From: Martinezella lusitana
GTDB taxonomy: Bacteria; Pseudomonadota; Alphaproteobacteria; Rhizobiales; Rhizobiaceae
Reading direction: 5' to 3'
NCBI RefSeq assembly: GCF_016901135.1
Contig: NZ_JAFEVL010000075.1
Span: 372,001 to 436,000, forward strand
DNA length: 64,000 nt
A program made the translations under genes and the position numbers. The stretch's first letter is position 1. Each line of letters begins with the position of its first letter. Shown here in pieces: positions 8,318 to 16,765 of this stretch. The notes below the pieces were generated by a model, which saw only the letters and a list, made by a program, of their open reading frames with translations, ran no database searches and was not told the DNA's origin.

Positions 8318-9630
8318 TGTCCCACGCCTTCATGTCACCGCCGAATGCCGCCCGCTTCGTGCTGAGTAATGCCACCGTTCCCGCCGTGACGCTCTCCGGC
8401 TTTCGCGCAGCCGCCAGCGAAGGGCTGGTCAAGGCCGACATCGTCGTCGCAGACGGCCTGATCAAGGATATCCTGCCGCCCGGCACTGCTCCGGCCGAGT
8501 TCGCCAGGGTCGATATGAGGGAGGGCATGGTCTGGCCGACCTTCGTCGACATGCACACCCATCTCGACAAGGGCCATATATGGGAGCGACGCTCCAACCC
8601 GGATGGCAGCTTCATGGGCGCGCTCGATGCCGTGCGCTCTGATCGGGAAGCCAACTGGTCGGCCGATGATGTGCGCAAGCGCATGGAATTCTCGCTGCGT
8701 TCGGCCTACGCCCACGGCACCGGCCTGATCCGCACCCATCTGGATTCGCTGGCGCCGCAGCACCGCATTTCCTTCGAGGTCTTCACTTCGGTCCGCGAAG
8801 CCTGGAAAGACAGGATCGCGCTGCAGGCGGTCGCTCTCTTCCCGCTCGACAGCATGGTGGATGATGCCTTCTTCGCAGATCTGCTCGGCGTCGTGCGCGA
8901 TGCGGGCGGCTTGATGGGCGGGGTCACACAGATGAACCCAGACATTGATGCGCAGCTCGACAAGCTGATCCGCGCCGCCGCCGACAACGGCCTCGACATC
9001 GATCTGCATGTCGACGAGACCGAGGACAAGCAGGTACTGACGCTGAAGGCGATCGCCGAGGCTGTGCTCCGCAACGGCTTCACCGGCAAGGTCACCGCCG
9101 GCCATTGCTGCTCGCTCGCCCGCCAGGACGAAGATGTCGCCCGCACCACCATCGATCTCGTCGCCAAGGCCGGGATTTCCATCGTCTCCCTGCCGATGTG
9201 CAACATGTATCTGCAGGACCGCCATCCTGGCCGCACGCCGCGCTGGCGTGGCGTCACCCTGCTGCACGAGCTTGCCGCCGCCGGCGTGCCGACAGCCGTC
9301 TCCTCCGACAACACCCGTGATCCCTTCTATGCCTATGGCGACCTCGATCCCGTCGAAGTCTTCCGGGAAGCCGTGCGTATCCTCCACCTCGACCATCCGC
9401 TGGATACGGCCGCAAGGGTCGTCACCACTTCGCCAGCCGCCATCCTCGGCCGCCCCGATATCGGCTGCATCGCCGTCGGCGGCCCGGCCGATCTCGTCCT
9501 CTTCAGCGCCCGGCGCTGGAGCGAATTCCTTTCCCGCCCACAGTCCGACCGCGTCGTCCTTCGCAAGGGCAAGGTGATCGACCGCAGCCTGCCGGACTAT
9601 CGTGAACTCGACAGTGTCATTGGAGCGTAA
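8317..9630 (+). CDS. Cytosine deaminase-like amidohydrolase
   Basis: Metal-dependent hydrolase of the CodA/AtzC branch of the amidohydrolase superfamily. The metal ligands are visible as HTHLDKGH (HxH), HVDETED, GHCCSLA and SDNTRDPFYAYGD (Asp). The SDN-DPF region matches the family equivalent SDxxxDPW. Length of 437 residues is usual. Such enzymes deaminate or hydrolyse ring C-N bonds in cytosine, creatinine, ammelide and relatives. It is coupled to the permease upstream and followed by two oxidoreductases, so it probably acts on the imported compound. The exact substrate cannot be read from the sequence. Confidence 0.82.
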   Translation: MSHAFMSPPNAARFVLSNATVPAVTLSGFRAAASEGLVKADIVVADGLIKDILPPGTAPAEFARVDMREGMVWPTFVDMHTHLDKGHIWERRSNPDGSFMGALDAVRSDREANWSADDVRKRMEFSLRSAYAHGTGLIRTHLDSLAPQHRISFEVFTSVREAWKDRIALQAVALFPLDSMVDDAFFADLLGVVRDAGGLMGGVTQMNPDIDAQLDKLIRAAADNGLDIDLHVDETEDKQVLTLKAIAEAVLRNGFTGKVTAGHCCSLARQDEDVARTTIDLVAKAGISIVSLPMCNMYLQDRHPGRTPRWRGVTLLHELAAAGVPTAVSSDNTRDPFYAYGDLDPVEVFREAVRILHLDHPLDTAARVVTTSPAAILGRPDIGCIAVGGPADLVLFSARRWSEFLSRPQSDRVVLRKGKVIDRSLPDYRELDSVIGA

Positions 9631-9631
9631 A

Positions 9632-11041
9632 ATGCCGGATTATCAGCGCATCAAGAAAGAACTCGAAGGCATCGCCGTCGAAGACAATCCGGCGCTCGTG
9701 CGCCAGAAGAGCCGTGATTTCTACTGGTATTCGCCGATCCTGAAAGCGCAGCTCGACAATGTCACCGCCGATCTCGTCGTCACACCGAAGACCGAGGAAG
9801 AGGTGATCCGCACGCTGAAAGTGGCCTATGCGCATGACGTTCCCGTCACGCCGCGCGGTGCCGGCACCGGCAATTATGGCCAGGCCATGCCGCTCTCCGG
9901 CGGCATCGTGCTCAACCTCGCCGCGATGAACAGGGTCAAGGAGATCCATCCCGGCCGCGTCATCTGCGAACCCGGCATCGTCATCGCCGAACTCGATCGC
10001 CAGACCAAGGCCCATTCCGGCCAGGAACTGCGCTTCCACCCCTCGACCGCGCAGACGGCGACAATCGGCGGCTTCATCGCCGGCGGCTCCGGCGGCGTCG
10101 GCTCCATCACCTGGGGCGGCCTGCGCGATCTCGGCAATATCCTGCGCCTGCGCGTCGTCACCATGGAAGCAGAACCGCGCGTTCTCGATCTGACCGGCTG
10201 GGATCTGACCAAGGTCAGCCATGCCTATGGCACCAATGGTATCATCACCGAGATCGAAATGCCGCTTGCCCCCGCCTATGACTGGTTGGACGTGCTGGTC
10301 GGCTATGACGACTTCATGTCCGCCGTGCGCTTTTCCGACGCGCTCGCCAAATGCAACGGCATTCTGGTCAAGGAAATCGCGCCTATTGCGGCACCCATCC
10401 CGCACGAATATTTCACCCGCCACAAGCCCTATATCCGCGAGGGACAGTCGATCGTGGCGCTGATGATCGCACCACATTCGATGGAGCCGTTCGTCGCCTT
10501 CGCCGGCCAGCAGAAAGGCGAAATCACCTTCCGCTCCGACAAGATAGAGAGCATGAAGGGCATCCCGCATGCCTATGAACTCGCCTGGAACCATACGACG
10601 CTGCGCGCCATCAAGGTCGATCCATCAATCACCTATCTGCAGGTGCAATATCCGGGACCGGACCATGTCGCCAAAGTCCAGAAAATGGTGGAAATCTTCG
10701 GTGACGAAGTGCCCGGCCATCTCGAATTCATCAAGTTCGACGGCCAGATCCAGTGCTCCGGCCTGCCACTGGTGCGCTATACCTCCGAAGCCCGGCTCGA
10801 GGAGATCATCAAGATCCATCAGGATCACGGCTGCCCGATCTTCAATCCGCATCGCTATACGCTCGAGGAAGGCGGCATGAAGCAGACGGACTCCGTCCAG
10901 CTCGCCTTTAAAAGAGAGACTGACCCGAAGGGCCTGCTCAATCCCGGCAAGATGATCGCCTGGGACGATCCGAATTTCGACTTCAAGTCAGGCAAGAACT
11001 ACCTCTTCCCCGGCCTTGCGGCGCTGATGGAGGCCTCATGA
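9632..11041 (+). CDS. FAD-binding oxidoreductase (PCMH / GlcD type)
   Basis: Flavoenzyme of about 470 residues with an N-terminal FAD_binding_4 (PCMH) domain: VTPRGAGTGNYGQAMPLSGGIVL carries the pyrophosphate-binding text, and ATIGGFIAGGSGGVGS follows. The C-terminal domain ends near FNPHRYTLEEGG and KGLLNPGKM. These features resemble glycolate- or lactate-type dehydrogenases and sugar-acid oxidases. ATG at 9632 has GGAG six bases upstream and directly follows the amidohydrolase stop. The reaction is presumably oxidation of a hydroxyl or ring carbon in the same pathway. Substrate unknown. Confidence 0.82.
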   Translation: MPDYQRIKKELEGIAVEDNPALVRQKSRDFYWYSPILKAQLDNVTADLVVTPKTEEEVIRTLKVAYAHDVPVTPRGAGTGNYGQAMPLSGGIVLNLAAMNRVKEIHPGRVICEPGIVIAELDRQTKAHSGQELRFHPSTAQTATIGGFIAGGSGGVGSITWGGLRDLGNILRLRVVTMEAEPRVLDLTGWDLTKVSHAYGTNGIITEIEMPLAPAYDWLDVLVGYDDFMSAVRFSDALAKCNGILVKEIAPIAAPIPHEYFTRHKPYIREGQSIVALMIAPHSMEPFVAFAGQQKGEITFRSDKIESMKGIPHAYELAWNHTTLRAIKVDPSITYLQVQYPGPDHVAKVQKMVEIFGDEVPGHLEFIKFDGQIQCSGLPLVRYTSEARLEEIIKIHQDHGCPIFNPHRYTLEEGGMKQTDSVQLAFKRETDPKGLLNPGKMIAWDDPNFDFKSGKNYLFPGLAALMEAS

Positions 11042-11619
11042 AGGTTCTCGTCCTTCATTCGCATCCGGTGGAGGAAAGTTTTGGCGGCGCGCTGCATCGC
11101 CAGACCATTGAGAGCCTCAAAGCCGCCGGCCATGAGGTCGACGACTGCAATCTCTATGCCGAGGGTTTCGACCCCGTGCTGTCGCGCCGCGACCGCCTGA
11201 TCTACCATGACTATCCCGAGAATACCGAGGCACTAAAACCGCATGTCGAGCGGCTGGAACGCGCCGAGGCTCTTGTCATCGTCACGCCGGTCTGGAACTT
11301 CGGCTTTCCGGCCATTCTGAAAGGTTATTTCGACCGCGTCTGGCTTCCCGGTGTCTCTTTCGAGCTCGTCGACGGCAAGGTGCGCTCCAAGCTGCAGCAT
11401 ATCCGCAAGCTCGGCGCGGTGCTGACCTATGGCGCCGACCCCTTCCGCGCCTTCATCGCCGGCAATCCGCCGAAGAAGATCGTCAAGCGTGTCCTGCGGG
11501 CGCAGATCAAGCCTTTCGCGCCGGTCGTCTTCCTCGCTCACTACGACATGAACCGCTCGACCGACGAGACGAGAGGGCGGTTCCTTGAAAAGGTGAAGCA
11601 GGAGATGACGCGGTTCTGA
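11038..11619 (+). CDS. NAD(P)H-dependent oxidoreductase, flavodoxin-like fold
   Basis: Flavodoxin_2/NQO1-type FMN or FAD protein of 193 residues. The N terminus MKVLVLHSHPVEESFGGAL is the flavin-phosphate loop, and PVWNFGFPAILKGYFDRVWLPG is the hallmark family motif. Members reduce quinones, nitro compounds or azo compounds. The ATG overlaps the stop of the preceding FAD oxidoreductase by four bases, so it is the last gene of the operon. It may recycle electrons for, or reduce a product of, the upstream enzymes. Confidence 0.85.
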   Translation: MKVLVLHSHPVEESFGGALHRQTIESLKAAGHEVDDCNLYAEGFDPVLSRRDRLIYHDYPENTEALKPHVERLERAEALVIVTPVWNFGFPAILKGYFDRVWLPGVSFELVDGKVRSKLQHIRKLGAVLTYGADPFRAFIAGNPPKKIVKRVLRAQIKPFAPVVFLAHYDMNRSTDETRGRFLEKVKQEMTRF

Positions 11620-11629
11620 CGCTCCAACC

Positions 11630-12358
11630 TCAGGTCCGGGTCGAGATCAGCAGAAACATCGGCCGCTCGCGCTCGATCGCCCGCTCCGGATGCAGGGCAA
11701 GATCCTCATCGCTCGGCGACCATTCCTCGACATGCGCGATCGAGAAGCCCGACTTTATCAGCAGGTTGAGCGTCGTGCCCATGGTGCGATGCTGCTTGAC
11801 GACGCCTTCGGCGAGCCAGTTCGTCACCCTCGGCCCCTCGATCTGATAGGCATTCAGCGGCCAGACCTTGCCGCCATCCGCACCAACAAGCCATTCCGGC
11901 TGCCGCGGCGCCATATAGATCGGATGCTCGATCGAGAAGATCAGCCGCCCGCCCGGCTTCAACGCCTGGCGGATATTGCTCAGAAGCCCGGCGAAATCCT
12001 CGATATAGTGGAAGGCCAGGGAGCTATAGACGAGATCGAAGCCGGCGGCCGGAAGCTGTAGCCTTTCCAGATCCGCCTTGTCGTAGCGAATGCGGGCGTC
12101 CGTCGTCTCGGCGCGGGCGCGCGCAAGCATGTTGTCTGAGACATCGAGCCCCAGCACCCCGGCGGCGCCATGCTCTGCCGCCCAGCGGCAAAACCATCCA
12201 AAGCCGCAGCCGAGATCCACGACATCGAGGCCATGCAGATCCGGCAGCAAGGCGCGAATAGCCGGCCACTCCGCCGCTCCACCCAGCCCTTCGACCGACC
12301 GCTGAAGCCGGCTATAGCCTTCGAAAAAGCCTGGATCGTCGTAGATATTCTGGGTCAT
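11630..12358 (-). CDS. Class I SAM-dependent methyltransferase
   Basis: 242-residue cytosolic methyltransferase. Motif I VDLGCGFGWF, the acidic motif LGLDVSDN, motif II-like FDLVYSSLAFHYIED and the later LKPGGRLIFSIEHPIY are all in place and order for UbiE/methyltransf_11-type enzymes. The acceptor is unknown. It converges on the oxidoreductase operon with ten bases between stops. A small hairpin lies upstream of its start. Confidence 0.85.
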   Translation of the reverse strand: MTQNIYDDPGFFEGYSRLQRSVEGLGGAAEWPAIRALLPDLHGLDVVDLGCGFGWFCRWAAEHGAAGVLGLDVSDNMLARARAETTDARIRYDKADLERLQLPAAGFDLVYSSLAFHYIEDFAGLLSNIRQALKPGGRLIFSIEHPIYMAPRQPEWLVGADGGKVWPLNAYQIEGPRVTNWLAEGVVKQHRTMGTTLNLLIKSGFSIAHVEEWSPSDEDLALHPERAIERERPMFLLISTRT

Positions 12359-12376
12359 GGTAGTTTCCTATGCTCC

Positions 12377-12399
12377 ATGCGGCCAGCTTCAGGCCGCAT
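12377..12399. terminator. Hairpin between the VOC gene and the methyltransferase gene
   Basis: Perfect 8-bp stem ATGCGGCC / GGCCGCAT with a seven-base loop, downstream of the minus-strand VOC gene and upstream of the methyltransferase start. There is no clear U-tract, so it is only a possible terminator of the RidA-VOC transcript. Confidence 0.35.
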
Positions 12400-12486
12400 C
12401 GGCAATATCAGTCGAATCTGCTTCGCTTAGACGATAACGAAGCTCGCGGAAAGTCGGGCGGAGAGCGGTCCAACCGCTGGTGCCCG

Positions 12487-12993
12487 TCAAGCCGTCGGCC
12501 TCGGCCGCAACAGCCATTGCGAATAGGGCTTCACGCCGAAGTCCGGATCCGCCGCATCCTCAAGCACATGGATGAATTCGATCGAATGCCCATCAGGATC
12601 GGCAAAATACTGAGAAACCGCCGGCATCCAACCGAGAACGACGGGCTCGTCAAGTGGCTCTCCGCTGAAGCCCGAAGGTTGAACACCGCGAGCCTTCAAC
12701 GCTGCAGCGGAGCGGAGGACATCTTCCAAAGTGGTTCGAAAAGCAATGTGGAGCCGCATCCGTAAAGGCCCGCTGCCCGTTTCCCAGAGGCCAAGCATGC
12801 CTGTCCTTTTGTCGTCGATCCAAAAGAACGCGACACGCCTGCTTTCGAGGACAGCCGCCAGTTCCAGCTTCAGGATATCGCGGTAAAATCCGATCGAGCG
12901 TTGAAGATCGGAAACCGTCAGATGCGTCTCGTAGAGGCCCAAAATGGCGGGCATCTGCGGATCGACGGCTTGCGCAGGGCTGCTCGCCGTCAT
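12487..12993 (-). CDS. VOC-family (glyoxalase/bleomycin resistance-like) protein
   Basis: About 168 residues with paired beta-alpha-beta modules: GLYETHLTVSDLQRSIGFYRDIL at the start supplies the first metal-ligand His, and YFADPDGHSIEFIHV near the end carries the second His and the Glu. It could be a glyoxalase, a dioxygenase or a binding protein. The ATG shares one base with the stop of the RidA gene (TGATG), so the two are translationally coupled and probably work together. Confidence 0.8.
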   Translation of the reverse strand: MTASSPAQAVDPQMPAILGLYETHLTVSDLQRSIGFYRDILKLELAAVLESRRVAFFWIDDKRTGMLGLWETGSGPLRMRLHIAFRTTLEDVLRSAAALKARGVQPSGFSGEPLDEPVVLGWMPAVSQYFADPDGHSIEFIHVLEDAADPDFGVKPYSQWLLRPRPTA

Positions 12994-13382
12994 CACATCA
13001 CCTTCGCCGCGGTGACCTCGACCTCTACCAGAAACTCTGATCGGGTAAACCCGCCGACGATCAGCAGCGTCGAGACCGGTTTCGGCTCCAGCGTATAGCG
13101 ATCGCGCACGGCCATATAGGCGGGGAAATCCTCACGCGTGGTGACGAAGCCGGCTATGCGGATGACGTCGGCGAAGCTCATGTCAGCATCATCGAGAATG
13201 GCCTTGATCGCCTTGAAGCACATCTCGGCCTGGGAGGTGACATCTGGCGGGATACGGTCATCGAGACCGATGCCGAGCTGGCCGGATGTCACCAGAAGGC
13301 TGGCGCCCGGCGGCACCAGCAGACCGTGGTTGTAATTGCCGAAGGGGCGTCGGACAGACGGTGGGTTGAATACCTTCTTCAT
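12993..13382 (-). CDS. RidA family protein (enamine/imine deaminase or relative)
   Basis: 129 residues with the YjgF/RidA fold: GLLVPPGASLLVTSGQLGIGLDD, then RIAGFVTTREDFPAYMAVRDRYTLEPKPVSTLLIVGGFTRSEFLVEVEVTA, read here as consecutive short motifs. In true RidA an Arg near the C-terminal PxRxxV segment contacts the substrate. Here the equivalent segment is PKPVSTL, so deaminase activity is uncertain. GAGGAG lies nine bases before the ATG. First gene of a two-gene operon with the VOC protein. Confidence 0.8.
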   Translation of the reverse strand: MKKVFNPPSVRRPFGNYNHGLLVPPGASLLVTSGQLGIGLDDRIPPDVTSQAEMCFKAIKAILDDADMSFADVIRIAGFVTTREDFPAYMAVRDRYTLEPKPVSTLLIVGGFTRSEFLVEVEVTAAKVM

Positions 13383-13443
13383 CGATATCGACTCCTCGTG
13401 ATCAGACCGATTTCAACATTTTGAGGCTAAGCCGACAAGCCGT

Positions 13444-14343
13444 TCAATGCGCTTGTGCTGAAGTAACTACCCGATTTCGACGCACCTCCAACAGGATATG
13501 GCCGAAGAGTGCGGCAAGCACGATCGGTCCGCCGATCAGCGTCGCCGTCGACGGGCGCTCGGCAAAGGCCATCCAGACCCACAGCGGCGTCAGCGGCACT
13601 TCGAGCGCAGTCAGCAGGGCGGCGTCCGAGGCCGGAACCAGCCGCGAGCCGAATGTATAGAGGCTGAGGCCCATCGCATTCTGGATGATGCCGAAGGCGA
13701 TGACCAGGCCGAGATCCTGCCCCGACAGCGAGAGCGGCGATGCGAACCAGAAGGTAATGAAGGAGCACAACCAGGCGGACAAGGCCATGGCCGGCAGCAT
13801 CGGCACATTGCGATGTTGCCGCATGACCACGGCGAGACCGGCGACCGTCAACGTCATGACGCCGGCAAGAACCTTGCCGAGCCAGCTGCCGCCGTCGCTC
13901 GCATGCCCTGAAAGCATGACGAGAACGCCGATGAAGGCGACGGCGCTGGCAACCAGCGTCCTCATATTGGGGCGCTCGCCGATGAAGAGAAAGGCAACGC
14001 CCGCGGTGACGAAGGGCACGGTCGCATAGATGACCATGGCATCGGCAACAGAGGTATAATAGATCGAGCCGATACCGCTGATCATAGCCGCCGTGGAAAA
14101 GACCGTCGCCGCCAGCGAGGGGTCGCGCATGGAGCGCAGGATGCGCCAGGCGTTGCGGCGTTCGATGTAGAAAAACAGCGTAAATACGCCCAAGCCGGAG
14201 ACGATCCCACGACAGAAGAGGATGGTCATGAGGTCGGCATGGATCGCCCGCACGAAGAGGCCCGAGGTCGACCACGCCAGCGCCGAAAGCGCCACATAGG
14301 TCACGCCCAGCCTGTATTGCTGCTGTTCCGCCAGCGTCACCAT
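13444..14343 (-). CDS. DMT-superfamily transporter, EamA type
   Basis: Inner-membrane exporter-like protein of about 299 residues with ten predicted hydrophobic segments and two EamA repeats. The first repeat begins VTYVALSALAWSTSGLFVRAI, and the second includes GLSLYTFGSRLVPASDAALLTALEVPLTPLWVW, given as separate family motifs. GGGGGAG lies just before ATG 14343. An in-frame TTG one codon earlier is possible. The substrate cannot be predicted. No regulator is adjacent. Confidence 0.85.
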   Translation of the reverse strand: MVTLAEQQQYRLGVTYVALSALAWSTSGLFVRAIHADLMTILFCRGIVSGLGVFTLFFYIERRNAWRILRSMRDPSLAATVFSTAAMISGIGSIYYTSVADAMVIYATVPFVTAGVAFLFIGERPNMRTLVASAVAFIGVLVMLSGHASDGGSWLGKVLAGVMTLTVAGLAVVMRQHRNVPMLPAMALSAWLCSFITFWFASPLSLSGQDLGLVIAFGIIQNAMGLSLYTFGSRLVPASDAALLTALEVPLTPLWVWMAFAERPSTATLIGGPIVLAALFGHILLEVRRNRVVTSAQAH

Positions 14344-14588
14344 CAACTCCCCCGTCCCTTAGCGGCAGATCATTAGCGAGCGGCGATGATACCCACAAGC
14401 AAAGCTTGCGCCGCTGAATGTCGCGGATGCCGGAAGATTGTGAGGGTTGCAGGAAGGCCACGCCCCGGTCCCGTCAGTTGAGTGGCGGATGGTCGATGGC
14501 GTCTTGAACACGGCCAGGATCACATTCATGTTGCAGATATTCTCTGCCGCTTTACGGTCCGCATGGGTTTCGGTCTAGGGAGAATCAG

Positions 14589-15014
14589 TTGCGCCTGCTG
14601 TCAGCCACCTTGTTCGCATGCGGCTGCGTCAGCCTGGTCGATGGTCCGCTTTGGCCGCCGGCGCAGACCTATGTCGATACGACGGTGCAATGCAGCCAGA
14701 GCAGCAATCCAGCCCGTTGCCAGCATACGCGCGATACGTGGAAGGCCGACTATGACGAGGCCATCGCCGGCGGATATAGAGCGCAGAAACATGTCGCATT
14801 GTGCCTGAGCACCGGCTGCGATGAGGCGATCCAGCCCGACAAGATGCTCGGCTGCGCCTGGCGCATCGTCATCGCTGATGCAAGACACGCTCAGGCCGAC
14901 AGCACCGATGCGACCAATCTCAACCGCTTCTGCGGAGCGGACTATCTGGACGAGAACGGAAAACTTGCAGCCGCATCCCAGGCGAAGGCAATGCTGCGCC
15001 TGATCGGAAAATAG
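14589..15014 (+). CDS. Small cysteine-rich putative lipoprotein, TTG start
   Basis: I do not recognise a named family. The frame opens with TTG at 14589, preceded by AGGGAGA at ideal spacing. The N terminus MRLLSATLFACGCVSL looks like a short lipoprotein signal with lipobox LFAC (modified Cys at about residue 11). The roughly 130-residue mature part has seven further Cys residues (as in TVQCSQ, ARCQH, ALCLST, GCDEA, GCAW, RFCGA), which fits a disulphide-bonded envelope protein. A Sel1-like or ankyrin-like pattern is not obvious. A strong hairpin follows immediately. Confidence 0.6.
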   Translation: MRLLSATLFACGCVSLVDGPLWPPAQTYVDTTVQCSQSSNPARCQHTRDTWKADYDEAIAGGYRAQKHVALCLSTGCDEAIQPDKMLGCAWRIVIADARHAQADSTDATNLNRFCGADYLDENGKLAAASQAKAMLRLIGK

Positions 15015-15015
15015 T

Positions 15016-15046
15016 CGCACACGGCAGCCGATGACTGCCGTGTGCG
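15016..15046. terminator. Bidirectional hairpin terminator between convergent genes
   Basis: Perfect 12-bp stem CGCACACGGCAG / CTGCCGTGTGCG with a seven-base loop. It lies between the stop of the lipoprotein gene (15014) and the stop of the convergent hydrolase gene (15065). No long U-tract follows on either strand, so termination efficiency is uncertain. Confidence 0.6.
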
Positions 15047-15064
15047 CAAGCGTCTTGCTCGAAT

Positions 15065-15676
15065 TCAAGCGTAAGGTGCGAGGAAGGCGCGAATTGCCTC
15101 GATCTCGTTCGGCCTGATGTCGTGGCCGCCCGGATGCCATTCGAGCGTCACCTCAGCCTCCTGCCGCGCGAAGTAATCGGCCAGAGCCTTGGTCACGGGC
15201 GCGGGCGAGATCGGGTCCCGCTCGCCGGCGGTGATCAGCACGCGCCTGCCCTCCAGCCTGGCATTGTCCTTCGGCTGGAACGGGATCAGCGGATGCATGA
15301 GCACGGCCGCGTCGAAAAGATCGCCATGTTCGATCAGCACGTTGGCGAGGATATTGGCCCCGTTGGAGAAGCCAAGTCCAAGCACCTGCGACGCGCCGTA
15401 TTCGGCCGCAAGGCCCGAGACATAGGCCGCCATCTTGTCCGTCGCCCGGGCAAGGTCGGCCATATCGTAGACGCCCTCGCCCGTCCGGCGGAAGAAACGC
15501 GCCGCGCCATGTTCCGAGACATCGCCGCGCGGCGACACGATGGTCGCCTCGGGCAGCATGCGTGCACCGAAATCGAAGAACTGGTTCTCGTCACCGCCAG
15601 TGCCGTGGAAGGTGAAAAGAATGGGTTTTCCGGGTGCACCGGCCTTCAGCCGGTGCACGTAGGTCGTATCCGTCAT
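15065..15676 (-). CDS. Alpha/beta hydrolase, phospholipase/carboxylesterase (MhqD-like)
   Basis: Cytosolic serine hydrolase of 203 residues. The oxyanion region is FTFHGTGGDENQFFD, the nucleophile elbow is GLGFSNGAN, the Asp is in ITAGERDPISP and the His in WHPGGHDI, so the catalytic triad is complete. GGGAGAGGAT precedes the ATG. It is 13 bases behind the ring-cleaving dioxygenase-like gene. The same pairing (MhqO and MhqD) handles quinones and catechols in Bacillus, and the same role is inferred here. Confidence 0.85.
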   Translation of the reverse strand: MTDTTYVHRLKAGAPGKPILFTFHGTGGDENQFFDFGARMLPEATIVSPRGDVSEHGAARFFRRTGEGVYDMADLARATDKMAAYVSGLAAEYGASQVLGLGFSNGANILANVLIEHGDLFDAAVLMHPLIPFQPKDNARLEGRRVLITAGERDPISPAPVTKALADYFARQEAEVTLEWHPGGHDIRPNEIEAIRAFLAPYA

Positions 15677-15689
15677 GATCCTCTCCCAG

Positions 15690-16622
15690 TTAACCTTCCA
15701 GTGGCTCGAGATGCTGCTCGATCAAGGCGCGCAGATGCGCATGCTGCTCTGGCAGTTTCAGTGCCTCGCCGAGATGGGCCGTATCCTCGTCACGGTTGAA
15801 GCCGGGTTCGTTGGTGGCGACTTCGAACAGCACGCCGCCTGGCGTACGGAAATAGATCGCCCAGAAGTAGTCACGGTCGATAACAGGCGTTACCTGATAC
15901 CCCGTATCCATCAGCGCCTTGCGCACTTCTAGCTGCTTTGCGCGGTTCTCGACGGCAAAGGCGACGTGATGGACGGAACCAGCGCCCGGAAGCGCACGGT
16001 TGATGTTCGGCATGGTTTCGAGGTCGACATAATCGGCGCCGTTGCCGCCGGGCATGGCGAGCCGCTTGACGCCTTCATGCGTATCGACCACCTCGTAGCC
16101 CATGTATTTCAATAGTTCAGCCGTGGCTCCCTCGTCCCGCAGCCGCATGGCGACGGAATGGAACCCCCTGATGGCATGTTCGGCATCGACACCGCCATGC
16201 GTCCAGGGCTGACGGCTGTCGCCTTTGACCTCGACGAGAGCAAAGCCATCCCCATCCGGGCCGGCGAAATGCAGGCGCTTCTCACCGAAGGATTCGTCGG
16301 CTTTCAAGCCCTCGACACCCTGCTTGCCCAGCCGCTCGGTCCAGTAGCCGATCGCGCCTTCCGGAACGGAGAAGACGGTGTTGCCGACTTCGCCCGTACC
16401 CGGGCGACCCTGCGCCATCTTCGCGAACGGGAAATAGGTCATGATCGTGCCGGGCGCGCCGGTCTCGTCGCCATAGTAGAGGTGATAGACATCGGGCGCG
16501 TCGAAATTGACGGTTTTCTTGACGCGGCGCAGGCCGAGCGTATCGGTGAAGAACTTGTTGTTGGTCCGGGCGTCTCCAGCCATCGAAGTAACGTGGTGAA
16601 GACCTTTGATCTGATTGAGCAT
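15690..16622 (-). CDS. Ring-cleaving dioxygenase-like VOC protein (MhqO type)
   Basis: 310 residues with two tandem VOC halves. The first starts IKGLHHVTSMAGDARTNNKFFTDTLGLRRVKKTVNFD (family text, split by motif) with ligand His in LHHVT. The second contains IRGFHSVAMRLRD and later GSVHHVAFAVENR. The Glu ligand sits in PGGVLFEVATNEPGF. The frame extends upstream, but GGGGTTAAAG places the start at ATG 16622. It heads a two-gene operon with the MhqD-like hydrolase. A 26-bp palindrome 111 bases upstream is a probable operator. Confidence 0.85.
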   Translation of the reverse strand: MLNQIKGLHHVTSMAGDARTNNKFFTDTLGLRRVKKTVNFDAPDVYHLYYGDETGAPGTIMTYFPFAKMAQGRPGTGEVGNTVFSVPEGAIGYWTERLGKQGVEGLKADESFGEKRLHFAGPDGDGFALVEVKGDSRQPWTHGGVDAEHAIRGFHSVAMRLRDEGATAELLKYMGYEVVDTHEGVKRLAMPGGNGADYVDLETMPNINRALPGAGSVHHVAFAVENRAKQLEVRKALMDTGYQVTPVIDRDYFWAIYFRTPGGVLFEVATNEPGFNRDEDTAHLGEALKLPEQHAHLRALIEQHLEPLEG

Positions 16623-16732
16623 CTTTAACCCCTTGTCTCGCCCGCGACGGCAGGCGTTTCTCATGGGCAGAAGATGGTCCGGGAAGCCCTATTTCGATAG
16701 CCCCCAAGTGCCAAACGGATTGTCTTTAATTG

Positions 16733-16758
16733 TTGAACGACGAATAGAGGTCGTTCAA
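16733..16758. promoter_or_regulatory. Candidate operator, 26-bp palindrome upstream of the MhqO-like gene
   Basis: Perfect inverted repeat TTGAACGAC-N8-GTCGTTCAA. It lies between the uracil-DNA glycosylase stop and the dioxygenase start, and is read on the minus strand as part of the dioxygenase promoter region. No regulator gene is adjacent, so the binding protein must be encoded elsewhere. Confidence 0.6.
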
Positions 16759-16765
16759 TATGAGC

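Noticed and set aside
8335..9396. Minus-strand frame opposite the amidohydrolase gene
   Set aside because: The metal-site motifs on the plus strand are decisive. The reverse frame shows no fold signature.
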